The notes under the pieces are model-generated. The model did no database searches. It saw nothing but the letters and a program-made list of their open reading frames with translations, and was not told the origin of the DNA. Positions 36,022-44,691 of a DNA stretch of 64,000 bases are shown in pieces. Location: assembly GCA_016716885.1 (NCBI GenBank), contig JADJUV010000025.1, positions 24,156-88,155 of the forward strand, in the 5' to 3' direction. The DNA comes from Candidatus Trichofilum aggregatum (GTDB lineage Bacteria; Chloroflexota; Anaerolineae; Promineifilales; Promineifilaceae). The stretch's first letter is position 1; each line of letters starts with the position of its first letter. The position numbers and the translations under genes were made by a program.

Positions 36022-36350
36022 ATGAGCGAAGGCAAACGGTGGACGGGTCGTGACCGATATGGTCATATGGTATACCTGACTCAAGAGCGGTGGGAACACA
36101 TTATTGAGCCAATCAACCATCCCGAAATGACGGATTTTGAAGAACATCTGAAGGTCCGTTGCAAGAGGGTAGAAGACAACAAGACCCCCTCAACCCAAGA
36201 AAGTACCGCTATAGTAAAGCCTTTGCTGATCTCGTCCTGGACAACACCCACATTGTTGTCATCGTTCTGTTTGGGTTTGGTACAGGGGAAAACAACGAAC
36301 CCATTCCCAACAACTACATCGTGACCGCTTATCAGAAAGAACTTGGGTGA
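36022..36350 (+). CDS. Small protein of a two-gene module, one frameshift
   Basis: About 108 residues once a shift near 36150 is repaired: MSEGKRWTGRDRYGHMVYLT, HIIEPINHPEMTDFEEHLK, then QEGRRQQDPLNPRKYRYSKA and VLDNTHIVVIVLFGF. Small basic proteins of this kind, carrying a 'His ... HPEM' segment and a central strand pair, are often encoded next to DUF2283 proteins, as here, and resemble toxin-antitoxin pairs. No catalytic role is evident. No GCGGCCGC. Confidence 0.5.
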
Positions 36351-36352
36351 AA

Positions 36353-36732
36353 ATGATGAACAAACCACACTTTAATTATGATGAACCCAGCGACACGCTG
36401 TATGTCTCATTCTCTCCAGGTGAATCGGCCACGGGCATTGAGTTGAATGAACATATTTTGTTGCGGATTAACAACACAAGAACGCCGGGCGATTAGCTCA
36501 CTTTTTTGATTATTCAATTTTGGCCGAAACAACAGAGGTTGGCCCACGCAGTTTTCCCATTGCAGGCCTGTCTGAATTATCGGTTGATATGCAAGAAATG
36601 GTCTGGGAAATTTTGCGCCAGCCGCCCGTCAGTGAGGTGTTGGGCTTGTTGGCTTATACGCCCTTGATTGCTACAGAAATGACCCCATTACATTTCTACA
36701 ACCTGCCATCATGGCCTGAGGTGGTTAGATAA
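36353..36732 (+). CDS. DUF2283-like protein, one frameshift
   Basis: NKPHFNYDEPSDTLYVSFSP and GIELNEHILLRINN match DUF2283 small proteins. The frame stops early at 36497, but the sequence HFFDYSILAETTEVGPRSF continues in another frame to 36732, so a one-base indel near 36485 is likely. It starts 3 bases after its partner and overlaps the convergent amidase by 8 bp. Such pairs are candidate antitoxin/toxin units; the role is inferred from organisation only. Confidence 0.6.
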
Positions 36733-38104
36733 GTGATTCGAGCCTCGCGGCCGCGTCCAGCAACACCCCCTCGCTTCCCGGCCTACAGGCCAGCATGAGG
36801 CCGGGAACCAACCCGGTTTTGCGGTCAATGTCGTACCAGGACGGAATGGAAATGGCCGACAAATTGAGGATGTTGATGAGCAGGGTGGGAGTAAACACGC
36901 CCGGAACCCCAGGCCGAAGCACCGTCGCGGCCGCTTTGCCGTGTTTCATTGCCAACGCCCCGCTCGTGGGCAGAATCAGCACCCCATCCGCGCCTAATTT
37001 CTCGTAATACTTTTCCCGTGCCGCCGTGAATCGCTCCTCAATAGCTAAGGCTTTGCGCTCATTGGGTTTGATAAGGGGAGCCGCTAATAGCATGTTGAAC
37101 ACATATTTATGCACCGTGGGGCGGCGCAACAACTGCCTCTGCCCTTCACCCGCCAACGATAGTTTTTCCCCTTCAGCCGTGGTGAGCAGGTTAAAGAACG
37201 GATCGGCCAGGCAGTAGGCAATGTAGCTGATGTAATCTTGCACCAGGGGGCCGACTTCGGGGATGTCGAGTGTTTCGCTGGGTAGCCCTTCGCCTTGCCA
37301 TTCGGCAATGCCCCGTTTGAGGGCGGAAGCTACGGCGTTGTCTTGCACATTCATGCGGAAGTTGGGGCGGTGATGAAGCCGTGCCGCGGCCGCATCCCCC
37401 CCCTCTCCCAACGGCTCGTCCGCAATCACACTGTAAACCAGCCGTGCATCCCGCACCGAACGAGTCAGGGAGCCTAAAGCCAGCATCGAGCCAATCATGC
37501 CGTCCATAACCGGCCAGGTTCCTTGCCGGTTGATTGCGGCAGAATGGGGTTTGAAGCCCACCACGCCACAACAATGGGCCGGGTATCGAATGGAGCCGCC
37601 AATGTCTGACCCCACGCCAAACACCGTCGAGCCAGAAGCCACCAGGGCCGCTTCGCCGCCGCTGGAGCCACCAGGAGAGTGATCCAGGTTGAGTGGATTG
37701 TTGGTACGGCCATAACGCAAATTATCTGATTCATACGTCATGGCGAACTCCGGCAAATTACTACGGGCGATGATGATGGCGCCAGCCTCACGTAACCGGC
37801 GCACAATTTCGGCGTCTTGCTCATGGGGAATGGGGGGCATCCGCATCGAACCGGCGGTGACGGTTTCCCCAGCCAGGCCAAAGGTCTCTTTGACGCTGAT
37901 GGGTAAACCAGAAAGTGGGCCGGACTGCGGCGTGCGGGCCTGGGCCAGGGCTTCTTCGCGGAAGATGTGTACGGCGGCGTTGATGCGGGGATGTTGTGTC
38001 TCCAGGCGCTGGAGATACTCACTTACCACACCCTCAGCACTGCGTTCGCCACTCTGAATCTGCTTGAGCAACTCGGTGGCATCGGGTAGGGTCAGATAAT
38101 TCAT
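36725..38104 (-). CDS. Amidase-signature family amidase
   Basis: 459 residues with the Ser-cisSer-Lys triad: LPISVKETFGLAG near residue 75, HSPGGSSGGEAALVASG near 150 and GVGSDIGGSIRYPAHCCG near 175. The family hydrolyses carboxamides; GatA and fatty-acid amide hydrolases are relatives. No gatB or gatC lies nearby, so a free-standing amidase is likely; the substrate is unknown. The ATG at 38104 follows AGAGGCTCTTT, so the earlier start at 38152 is rejected. Sites at 36747, 36927 and 37386. Confidence 0.92.
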   Translation of the reverse strand: MNYLTLPDATELLKQIQSGERSAEGVVSEYLQRLETQHPRINAAVHIFREEALAQARTPQSGPLSGLPISVKETFGLAGETVTAGSMRMPPIPHEQDAEIVRRLREAGAIIIARSNLPEFAMTYESDNLRYGRTNNPLNLDHSPGGSSGGEAALVASGSTVFGVGSDIGGSIRYPAHCCGVVGFKPHSAAINRQGTWPVMDGMIGSMLALGSLTRSVRDARLVYSVIADEPLGEGGDAAAARLHHRPNFRMNVQDNAVASALKRGIAEWQGEGLPSETLDIPEVGPLVQDYISYIAYCLADPFFNLLTTAEGEKLSLAGEGQRQLLRRPTVHKYVFNMLLAAPLIKPNERKALAIEERFTAAREKYYEKLGADGVLILPTSGALAMKHGKAAATVLRPGVPGVFTPTLLINILNLSAISIPSWYDIDRKTGLVPGLMLACRPGSEGVLLDAAARLESLI

Positions 38105-38233
38105 AAAGAGCCTCTTCAATTGGCGGGGTTGAGATGTTCCATTGGCAAACAAAACGGAAAGAGCCGTTTAGCTTGCCTATTGTACAAGTTCTTTCACTTC
38201 ATCACATAAATCTGAAGTGAACTCTAGCCCGTA

Positions 38234-39922
38234 TCAAACGGGTAAGGCTTCATCGTTGGCGAGGGCGCGGGCGTGGGCGGCGTCCATTTCGGTGATGAGG
38301 TCAATGGGGGTGGCGGCGAAACGGAGCGCGGCCGCACGTGCCCGTCCATCCTGCTCATAATCCAACGACCATTGCCCATGTTCCACCAGTAAGGCCAGCG
38401 ACAACGCCCGGCCTAGCGTCATAGCAAAACGGCGTGCGCCAGCTTCGAGCGCGGGCTGGCCTTGCTGCGCGGCCGCGTTCAACCACGCCTGAGCATTAAA
38501 CAGCGCTCGCTGAGCCGTGCGACCCGCGTTGCTGAGACGAGTATCACGAGCCGCCTGCACGGCTTGATCAATTTTAGCCTTGATGGCATTCAAACCAGTC
38601 CCATCCGACAGCCCGCGCAGTGTGTCCAGAGACAACACGTTCGTCGTTCCTTCCCAGATGGGCAACACCTGGCTATCACGAAGCAGCATGGGCAGCCCGG
38701 TGTCTTCCACATAACCTGCACCGCCAAATGTTTCCAAAACCTCGCTGGCGACAGCCACCCCTTGTTTGCCGGTCGTCAATTTGGTGATGGAGGTCAAAAT
38801 ACGCAGCAGATCAGCCTGCTCCCCTTGTAATTCGTTGGCCTCATGCCGTCCAATCAGGTCAACCAGATAGAAACTGAGATGAAAGGCCGCTTCGCTCTCG
38901 GCCTGAAGGGTCGCCAGGGTGTCGAGATGCAGGGGTTTTTCGTTGAGGGTGCTGCCGAAGGCGAAACGACGTCGGGCATAATCACGAGCCAGGGCCAAGC
39001 CACGACGCATGAACGCGGCCGCGGTGACAGCGTTCCAGGTACGGGTCAAATGTAACATGGGCACGATGTTGCGCACGCCGTTTTCTAGCCCCATCAGTGG
39101 CTCGGCGGGCGTGCCGTTGAGCATCAATTCGGCGGTGGGCACTTTCCGGGTGCCCAGTTTGTCCTTGAGCCGGTTGACGGTAATGTTGAGTAAGCGGCCG
39201 CGGTCGTCACGCGTTTCCAGGTAAAACAAGGCCAACCCCTTGCCACCAGGGCCGTTGCCTTCGGGCCTTGCCAGAGTCAGGGCCACTTGCGAACTGGCCG
39301 CCGAGGTGAACCATTTGCGCCCATAGAGCCGCCAGACACCTTGTTCATCCTGCCGGGCAATGGTTTCCGAGAGACCCACGTCAGAGCCACCCGTGAACTC
39401 TGTCATCCATTGGCCGCTGGTCCAAAAGAAGCCGGGGTTACGGCTGGTGAGGTGGGAAACGGCCCGGCTGATGAGTTTTTGGTTGCCGGAGTTGATTAGC
39501 GTGCGGGCGGCGCCGTCCGTCATAGCCAGGGGGCAGGTGTAGACATCGGTCGAGGGGTGGAACAGGTAGGCGAGTGCGAACTGATGGGTACGGGCGAAAT
39601 GGCCGAGCTTGGGTTCGTACGCGGCCGCGACCACCCCCATTTCCGCCGCGATTTTCTCCGCTCGTTGCCACAGGGGCGTCAGCTCAATCTCATCAAGCCG
39701 GTTCCCCCAGGCATCCCACTGATTCAACACCGGTTCATTAAGCCGGTCAGCTAATTGCAGCCGGTAAAGTTCACCCCCGGCTAATTCACCCATCGTAAAC
39801 AAGTCCGTTTCTATCTCTTTCAACACATCGGCGGGCAAATGCCGCCGCAAATAAGAGCGCAATACACGGTCTTCCACATATTGATTACCAAGTTCGGGTG
39901 GCGTCTGGTTAAACAGTTTCAT
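38234..39922 (-). CDS. AidB-like acyl-CoA dehydrogenase
   Basis: 562 residues. FAD-dependent acyl-CoA dehydrogenase fold with an extended C-terminal domain. Key stretches are MTEFTGGSDVGLSET, LYGRKWFTSAASSQVALTLARP, ETFGGAGYVEDTGLPMLLRD and QVLPIWEGTTNVLSLDTLRGL, diagnostic of the AidB/isovaleryl-CoA-type group. It may oxidise branched acyl-CoAs or, like AidB, act in alkylation stress; the sequence does not decide. No electron-transfer flavoprotein genes are near. Five GCGGCCGC sites. Confidence 0.9.
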   Translation of the reverse strand: MKLFNQTPPELGNQYVEDRVLRSYLRRHLPADVLKEIETDLFTMGELAGGELYRLQLADRLNEPVLNQWDAWGNRLDEIELTPLWQRAEKIAAEMGVVAAAYEPKLGHFARTHQFALAYLFHPSTDVYTCPLAMTDGAARTLINSGNQKLISRAVSHLTSRNPGFFWTSGQWMTEFTGGSDVGLSETIARQDEQGVWRLYGRKWFTSAASSQVALTLARPEGNGPGGKGLALFYLETRDDRGRLLNITVNRLKDKLGTRKVPTAELMLNGTPAEPLMGLENGVRNIVPMLHLTRTWNAVTAAAFMRRGLALARDYARRRFAFGSTLNEKPLHLDTLATLQAESEAAFHLSFYLVDLIGRHEANELQGEQADLLRILTSITKLTTGKQGVAVASEVLETFGGAGYVEDTGLPMLLRDSQVLPIWEGTTNVLSLDTLRGLSDGTGLNAIKAKIDQAVQAARDTRLSNAGRTAQRALFNAQAWLNAAAQQGQPALEAGARRFAMTLGRALSLALLVEHGQWSLDYEQDGRARAAALRFAATPIDLITEMDAAHARALANDEALPV

Positions 39923-40089
39923 GACGATCTCCTGGGAAGGACGGGATGGTAAACAGTGAACAGTTAGGAATCAGCAGATAAAAGCAGTATAGAATATGAT
40001 AGAATTGCTTCAAGTGGCAAATAGTGAGTTTGATTGTCTAGACCGGATTGTGTAGACAGCACTGTTACATTTAGTCAGGGAGCATAAAG

Positions 40090-40434
40090 ATGGATGTCAT
40101 GTTCGAGACAGTAGCCCCACCCGATATTGGTTTTTGGGAGCTTAACATTCAGCAAAAAATTGAGATTAAAACCAGTCGAGATGTCGCCCGTCGCCGGGTG
40201 AGTATTTTTGTGGGGGAGCAAATTGCTCATCTATTATACGGAGAGCCACCAACACTGGTTTTGCGTGGTGACAGAGCTTTTTGGCGGGTTCCAGTCGCTC
40301 TAGCCACCACCACTCTCGGCCGAATTGGCCAGGTAGGCGCATGGAGTGTGTCCTGTTGGAATGTGCAAAGGGGATCCGAAACCATGCCCAACGCCTGGCT
40401 GCCGGTGCCGCACTTTGAACAAAGTCGCGACTGA
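40090..40434 (+). CDS. Hypothetical protein, 3' end probably frameshifted
   Basis: 114 residues. IKTSRDVARRRVSIFVGEQI, YGEPPTLVLRGDRAFWRVPV and LGRIGQVGAW resemble small hypothetical proteins of Chloroflexota and Cyanobacteria that carry a single alpha/beta domain. After GSETM the sequence no longer looks typical. A different frame continues with VVWDSFLAVWAEYDEKAVVI to about 40515, so a frameshift is likely. No GCGGCCGC and A/T-rich 5' part. Confidence 0.45.
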   Translation: MDVMFETVAPPDIGFWELNIQQKIEIKTSRDVARRRVSIFVGEQIAHLLYGEPPTLVLRGDRAFWRVPVALATTTLGRIGQVGAWSVSCWNVQRGSETMPNAWLPVPHFEQSRD

Positions 40435-40512
40435 AGGTCCGCAGACAGTGGTTTGGGACAGTTTTTTGGCCGTCTGGGCAGAATATGACGAGAAAGCGGT
40501 GGTTATTAAACT

Positions 40513-41556
40513 CTAAGAACGTAGCCCAGTGACAAACGCGGCCGCAACCTCACCTAACGCTTTACCCTCTGAATACCCCCCTTCCTGAATCGCTAACACT
40601 GGCAGGCCCACCCCGGCGATGAGTTGGCCCATCTGTTGAAAATTATCCGGGGTGAGTTGAAACTTGCCGAGGGCATCGGTCGCGGCCGCGTCCAAACCAA
40701 ACGACACCACGATGCACCAGCAATCCTGCTTCACCACCTGATCCAGCGCCTCTTGCAACGATGGCCGATAAACCGACCAATCGGTCGTGTGGAGGGGCAG
40801 AGGGTAGTTGCGATTAAAACCCAGCCCCGCGGCCGCGCCGGTCTCTTCGGCGTAGCCGGAGAAATAGGGATACTCTTCATCAGGGTCGGCGTGGATGGAG
40901 AGGAATAAAACTTCGTCGCTGTGGTAGAAGATTTCCTGCGTGCCATTGCCATGGTGATAATCCACGTCCAGAATGGCGACGCGGCCGCGTTGGGACAATT
41001 TTTTCCCCGCCAGCGCGGCATTATTGAAGTAGCAGTAGCCGCCGTAGCGGCCGCGCATAGCATGATGACCGGGCGGACGGCACAGGGCATAAGCCCGCTC
41101 ATTTTCCCCCGTTAAAAAAGTCTCCGCCATATCCAGGGCTAACGCGGCCGCTTGCCGGGCAATGCGGTTGGTGTGCGGACCGATGGGTGTGGCCGTGTCC
41201 AGGCAATAATGCCCTGCGTGTACCGGCAACCAGCGTGGCAGGCGGGTCGTAGCCGCCACCGGCGTAAACGCCTCCGGTAACAGCTCCTGGCCGGGATAAT
41301 CCTTCTCCCACTGACCATACGCCTCAGCCAGAAAATGGATCAGCTCCGCACTGTGTACGGTGAGCAGTTCGGCATCGGTAGCCTGGCGGGTGTGGGCGAT
41401 GGGCCTGATGTGGGGTAAGGCCTGGATGGCGGCCAGGGTTGCGGCCGCGCGATAAGGCTGCTCCGGGTTGCGTTCACATTGGCCAAAACTCACTTGCATT
41501 TGTGGATCATGCCACCGGTGTTCGGGCATGTAGGCGAGAGGGAAAAGGTTGGTCAT
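40513..41556 (-). CDS. Histone deacetylase-like protein (acetylpolyamine amidohydrolase / AcuC type)
   Basis: 347 residues. The zinc-dependent deacetylase motifs are intact: CRPPGHHAMRGRYGGYCYFN with the paired catalytic His, VAILDVDYHHGNGTQE with Asp and His ligands, FLSIHADPDEEYPYFSG and VSFGLDAAATDALG with the second Asp. The substrate may be acetyl-polyamine or acetyl-lysine proteins. With the synthetase-GNAT fusion and a GNAT gene in the same window, reversible protein acetylation is possible (inference). The ATG at 41556 starts at the family's usual position. Seven GCGGCCGC sites in 0.9 kb, the densest gene here. Confidence 0.92.
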   Translation of the reverse strand: MTNLFPLAYMPEHRWHDPQMQVSFGQCERNPEQPYRAAATLAAIQALPHIRPIAHTRQATDAELLTVHSAELIHFLAEAYGQWEKDYPGQELLPEAFTPVAATTRLPRWLPVHAGHYCLDTATPIGPHTNRIARQAAALALDMAETFLTGENERAYALCRPPGHHAMRGRYGGYCYFNNAALAGKKLSQRGRVAILDVDYHHGNGTQEIFYHSDEVLFLSIHADPDEEYPYFSGYAEETGAAAGLGFNRNYPLPLHTTDWSVYRPSLQEALDQVVKQDCWCIVVSFGLDAAATDALGKFQLTPDNFQQMGQLIAGVGLPVLAIQEGGYSEGKALGEVAAAFVTGLRS

Positions 41557-41904
41557 AGGATTGGATTCGGGTAAATTAAAGGCCCTGGACAAGACAATTT
41601 GAGGGTTGCGGCCGCGCCACGTCAACTTTAGCACAAAAAGCCAGCATCGAACCAGGAATTACCCACCTGACGGCAATTCTCCATTTAAGACCATTCGTAG
41701 GGGCGGGACAGGTGGGCCAGGATCGGGTCAAGCAGGGAACCTATTTTCCCACCTGTCTCGCCCTTTTTCAGTAAGAGGGCGAGACGACACGGAAAGATCG
41801 TTTCCAGTTCATCCTCATTGAACCCGCGTCGTCCCGCCCCTACTATCATGGTCTGTCAAATTGAGAATTGTTGTCGCATAACATTTACGCTTACAAGGAG
41901 TCCT

Positions 41905-42660
41905 ATGAACACGCAAGCTCTATTCAGTTACTTAAATGCTTATCTTCGCGTTGATGAGATAAAGGATTATGGGCCACAGGGGTTGCAGGTGGAAGCCGAG
42001 AAGAGCGACATCCACAAAATAGCCCTGGGGGTGGATGTGTCACCGGCGATTATCCAGAGCGCGGCCGCGTGGGGGGCCGATATGCTGTTGGTGCATCATG
42101 GGATTCTGTGGCGCAACGTCGAGTGCTTGAGCGGAGCCTTAGGCCAGCGCGTGCGTTTGTTACTCAAACACGACATCCATTTGTACGCCGCCCATCTTCC
42201 CCTCGATGCCCACCCCGAAGTGGGCAACAACGCCGTGCTGGCCCAGATGCTAGGCGTCGCCGTCGCCAACTGGTGGTGCTCCCCCACCAACGCACCCCTG
42301 GGCGTTTTTGGTCTTTTGTCTCAGCCCGTGCCCGTCACCGACCTCGTCACCCTGCTCAACGAGCAGTTGCCTACCCAGGCACGTCTTTTGGCCCACGGCC
42401 CCGCCCAGGCCGAGCGCGTCGCCATCCTGTCCGGTTTTGGGGCCGATCAGGTAGCCGACGTGAGGAAATTGGGCGCGGACACCTACGTCACCGGTGAAAC
42501 ATCCCATGCCCACTACTGGGCAGCCTCTGATTATGGGGTGAACGTTATTTTTGCGGGACATTACGCCAGCGAATCCGTGGGCGTCAAAGCCCTCGGCCAG
42601 CACCTCACGGCCCAGTTTGGCCTGGAGACACGCTTCTTTGACTACCCGACGGGAATGTGA
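41905..42660 (+). CDS. NIF3-like dinuclear metal-centre protein
   Basis: 251 residues. Metal-binding His/Asp motifs LLVHHGILW near residue 65, YAAHLPLDAHPEVGNN near 98 and FAGHYASESVGVKAL near 220 define the YbgI/NIF3 hexamer family, annotated as GTP cyclohydrolase type 2-like, true role unsettled. AAGGAG lies just before the ATG at 41905, so the earlier frame start at 41818 is rejected. Site at 42061. Confidence 0.92.
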   Translation: MNTQALFSYLNAYLRVDEIKDYGPQGLQVEAEKSDIHKIALGVDVSPAIIQSAAAWGADMLLVHHGILWRNVECLSGALGQRVRLLLKHDIHLYAAHLPLDAHPEVGNNAVLAQMLGVAVANWWCSPTNAPLGVFGLLSQPVPVTDLVTLLNEQLPTQARLLAHGPAQAERVAILSGFGADQVADVRKLGADTYVTGETSHAHYWAASDYGVNVIFAGHYASESVGVKALGQHLTAQFGLETRFFDYPTGM

Positions 42661-42730
42661 GGCATGGACAGACACTTTTGGAAGAGGGTGGTTTTGTAAG
42701 CTGACGCGGCCGCAATCACCCTAAATCTTA

Positions 42731-42763
42731 TTGCCTGCAAAATGTATACTGTTGTAATATACA
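42731..42763 (+). promoter_or_regulatory. Promoter and operator of the BrnT/antitoxin pair
   Basis: TTGCCT (42731-42736), an 18-bp spacer and TAATAT (42755-42760). An inverted repeat TGTATA...TATACA (42743-42763) covers the -10 region, typical for antitoxin autoregulation. The ATG follows only 6 bases later, implying an almost leaderless message. Confidence 0.5.
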
Positions 42764-42769
42764 AACACC

Positions 42770-43093
42770 ATGAAAGATCTGCTTCGTGATGTGGAAGGTT
42801 TCACCTGGGATGAAGCTAATTTTGATAAGAATTGGTATTTGCATGAAGTGACGAACACGGAATGCGAAGAACCCTTTTTTAATGTACCCCTTATTCTTGT
42901 TGCTGACCCAAAACACTCTTTCAATGAAAAGCGTTACTATGCTTTAGGTCACACAGATCGTAATCGTTGGTTATCCATCACCTTCACCATCAGGAATAAT
43001 TTGATTCGTGTCATCTCAGCCAGGGATATGAATCAGAAGGAAATGAGAAAGTATGAAACCAGTCTTAAAAGATATCCCCGTTTTTCAGAATGA
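42770..43093 (+). CDS. brnT: BrnT-like (DUF497) ribonuclease toxin
   Basis: 107 residues. FTWDEANFDKNWYLHEVTNT, the central VADPKHSFNEKRYYALG, LSITFTIRNNLIRVISARDM and a final KYE are the BrnT pattern. BrnT toxins cut mRNA and are inhibited by their partner. Here the partner overlaps by 41 bp, the usual arrangement. The gene lacks GCGGCCGC and is A/T-rich, consistent with horizontal transfer. Confidence 0.85.
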   Translation: MKDLLRDVEGFTWDEANFDKNWYLHEVTNTECEEPFFNVPLILVADPKHSFNEKRYYALGHTDRNRWLSITFTIRNNLIRVISARDMNQKEMRKYETSLKRYPRFSE

Positions 43094-43346
43094 GGACGAG
43101 GAACGAGCGTTTTGGGCCACGCATGATACAACTGAATACATCAATTGGGATGATGCCGAAGAAGTGATTCTACCTAAACTGAAACCATCCACAAGAACGA
43201 TTTCATTGCGTCTTCCTGAACCCATGTTGCAAGAACTCCGCTTAATCGCCAATAAACGAGATGTTCCCTATCAATCCTTAATTAAAATCTTTTTGAAGGA
43301 AAGAATTGATCTGGAACTCAGAAGACCGATGAATACCGTTTCTTAA
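43053..43346 (+). CDS. Antitoxin of the BrnT pair (BrnA/CopG-like)
   Basis: 97 residues. It opens with VFQNEDEERAFWATHDTTEY, typical of antitoxins paired with BrnT or RelE-like toxins, and ends in a ribbon-helix-helix-like TRTISLRLPEPMLQELRLIA, which should bind the operator and neutralise the toxin. It begins inside the toxin gene, implying coupled translation. An alternative is a CopG-family regulator without antitoxin role, less likely given the neighbour. Confidence 0.82.
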   Translation: MKPVLKDIPVFQNEDEERAFWATHDTTEYINWDDAEEVILPKLKPSTRTISLRLPEPMLQELRLIANKRDVPYQSLIKIFLKERIDLELRRPMNTVS

Positions 43347-43400
43347 CAACAGTTGCACTGATGCTGCTTACACACCACACACCCCGAGAAGGAGACCCTT

Positions 43401-44588
43401 ATGAGCAAAACCGCCCTGAACTGGATTGACGATGAAATCAGTAGCTTGAAAGAAGCTGGCCTGTTTACCAACATTCGGGTGATAGAGTCACCCATGCAGG
43501 CGTGGGTCCGCATTGATGGTCGCCGCCTGTTGAATTTTTGTGCCAATAACTACCTGGGTTTGGCTAATCATCCCCGGATGCTCGCGGCCGCGCACAAGGC
43601 CATTGACAAATATGGCATCGGGCCGGGGGCCGTCCGCACCATCGCCGGAACCATGACCCTGCACGTAGAGCTAGAGAACCGGTTGGCCGCCTTCAAACAC
43701 GCCGAAGCGTGCATCACCCTACAAAGCGGCTTCACCGCCAATTTGGCGACCATTCCCTGCCTGGTGGGCAAAGGGGATTTCATCTTCTCCGATGAACTGA
43801 ATCACGCCAGCATCATTGATGGTTGTCGCCTCAGTGGGGCCAAAACCGTGCGTTATGCCCATAACGACGTAGCCGATTTACGCCGCCAAATCGAGAGCCT
43901 GAAAGATGAACCGGGCAAACGGCTCATCGTTACCGATGGTGTGTTCAGCATGGACGGTGATATTGCCCCGTTGGACAAAATTTGTGAACTGGCGGAAGAG
44001 TACAACATCCCCCTGATGGTGGATGATGCCCACGGTGAAGCGGTGTTGGGGCGAGGCGGCCGCGGTATTGTAGATCATTTTAATTTGCATGGACGGGTGG
44101 ATGTGGAAGTGGGCACGATGAGCAAGGGGTTTGGTGTGATGGGTGGCATGGTAGCCGGGAAGAAAAACATCATTGATTGGATTCGGCAACGCGGCCGCCC
44201 GTTTTTGTTCTCCAGCGCCATGACCGTGCCCGATGTGGCCGCCTGTCTGGAAGCGGTCAACATCCTTGAAGAGTCGCACGAACTGGTGCAACGGCTCTGG
44301 GCCAATGCCGAAACCTTCAAAATGGGTATGAAGCAGATGGGTTTTAACACCGGCAACAGTCAGACGCCTATCGTGCCGGTCATGTTGGGGGAAGCGCCGC
44401 TGGCGCAACAGTTCAGCCGCCGACTATTTGAGGAAGGGCTGTTTGCTATGGCTATTGGTTTCCCCACCGTCGCCAAAGGCAAGGCCCGCATCCGCGTCAT
44501 GAACTCCGCCGCTCACAGCCCGGACGATATTGAGCAAGCATTGGCGATTTTTGGCAAGGTGGGGAAGGAACTGGGGGTTATCAGCTAG
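43401..44588 (+). CDS. kbl: 2-amino-3-ketobutyrate CoA ligase / alpha-oxoamine synthase
   Basis: 395 residues. PLP enzyme joining glycine and an acyl-CoA. Features: LLNFCANNYLGLANHP, GPGAVRTIAGTMTLH, FSDELNHASIIDG, LMVDDAHGEAVLGRGGRG and the PLP lysine in VGTMSKGFGVMGG near residue 240. Length and ends fit glycine C-acetyltransferase (threonine degradation) better than BioF or HemA, but BioF cannot be excluded. No tdh gene lies next to it. GAAGGAGACC precedes the ATG. Sites at 43584, 44056 and 44191. Confidence 0.92.
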   Translation: MSKTALNWIDDEISSLKEAGLFTNIRVIESPMQAWVRIDGRRLLNFCANNYLGLANHPRMLAAAHKAIDKYGIGPGAVRTIAGTMTLHVELENRLAAFKHAEACITLQSGFTANLATIPCLVGKGDFIFSDELNHASIIDGCRLSGAKTVRYAHNDVADLRRQIESLKDEPGKRLIVTDGVFSMDGDIAPLDKICELAEEYNIPLMVDDAHGEAVLGRGGRGIVDHFNLHGRVDVEVGTMSKGFGVMGGMVAGKKNIIDWIRQRGRPFLFSSAMTVPDVAACLEAVNILEESHELVQRLWANAETFKMGMKQMGFNTGNSQTPIVPVMLGEAPLAQQFSRRLFEEGLFAMAIGFPTVAKGKARIRVMNSAAHSPDDIEQALAIFGKVGKELGVIS

Positions 44589-44627
44589 GGTTGCCTGGTT
44601 TGGGCAAACTTGAACGCAGACATTTTT

Positions 44628-44681
44628 TGCCACGAATTTCACGAATAAAGTTGCTTTATTCGTGAAATTCGTGGCATTTTT
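44628..44681 (+). terminator. Terminator after kbl, 23-bp perfect stem
   Basis: TGCCACGAATTTCACGAATA and its exact complement form a 23-bp stem with the 3-base loop TTG, followed by TTTTTC. It separates kbl from the convergent aldo/keto reductase. Confidence 0.9.
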
Positions 44682-44691
44682 CTTTTAATCA

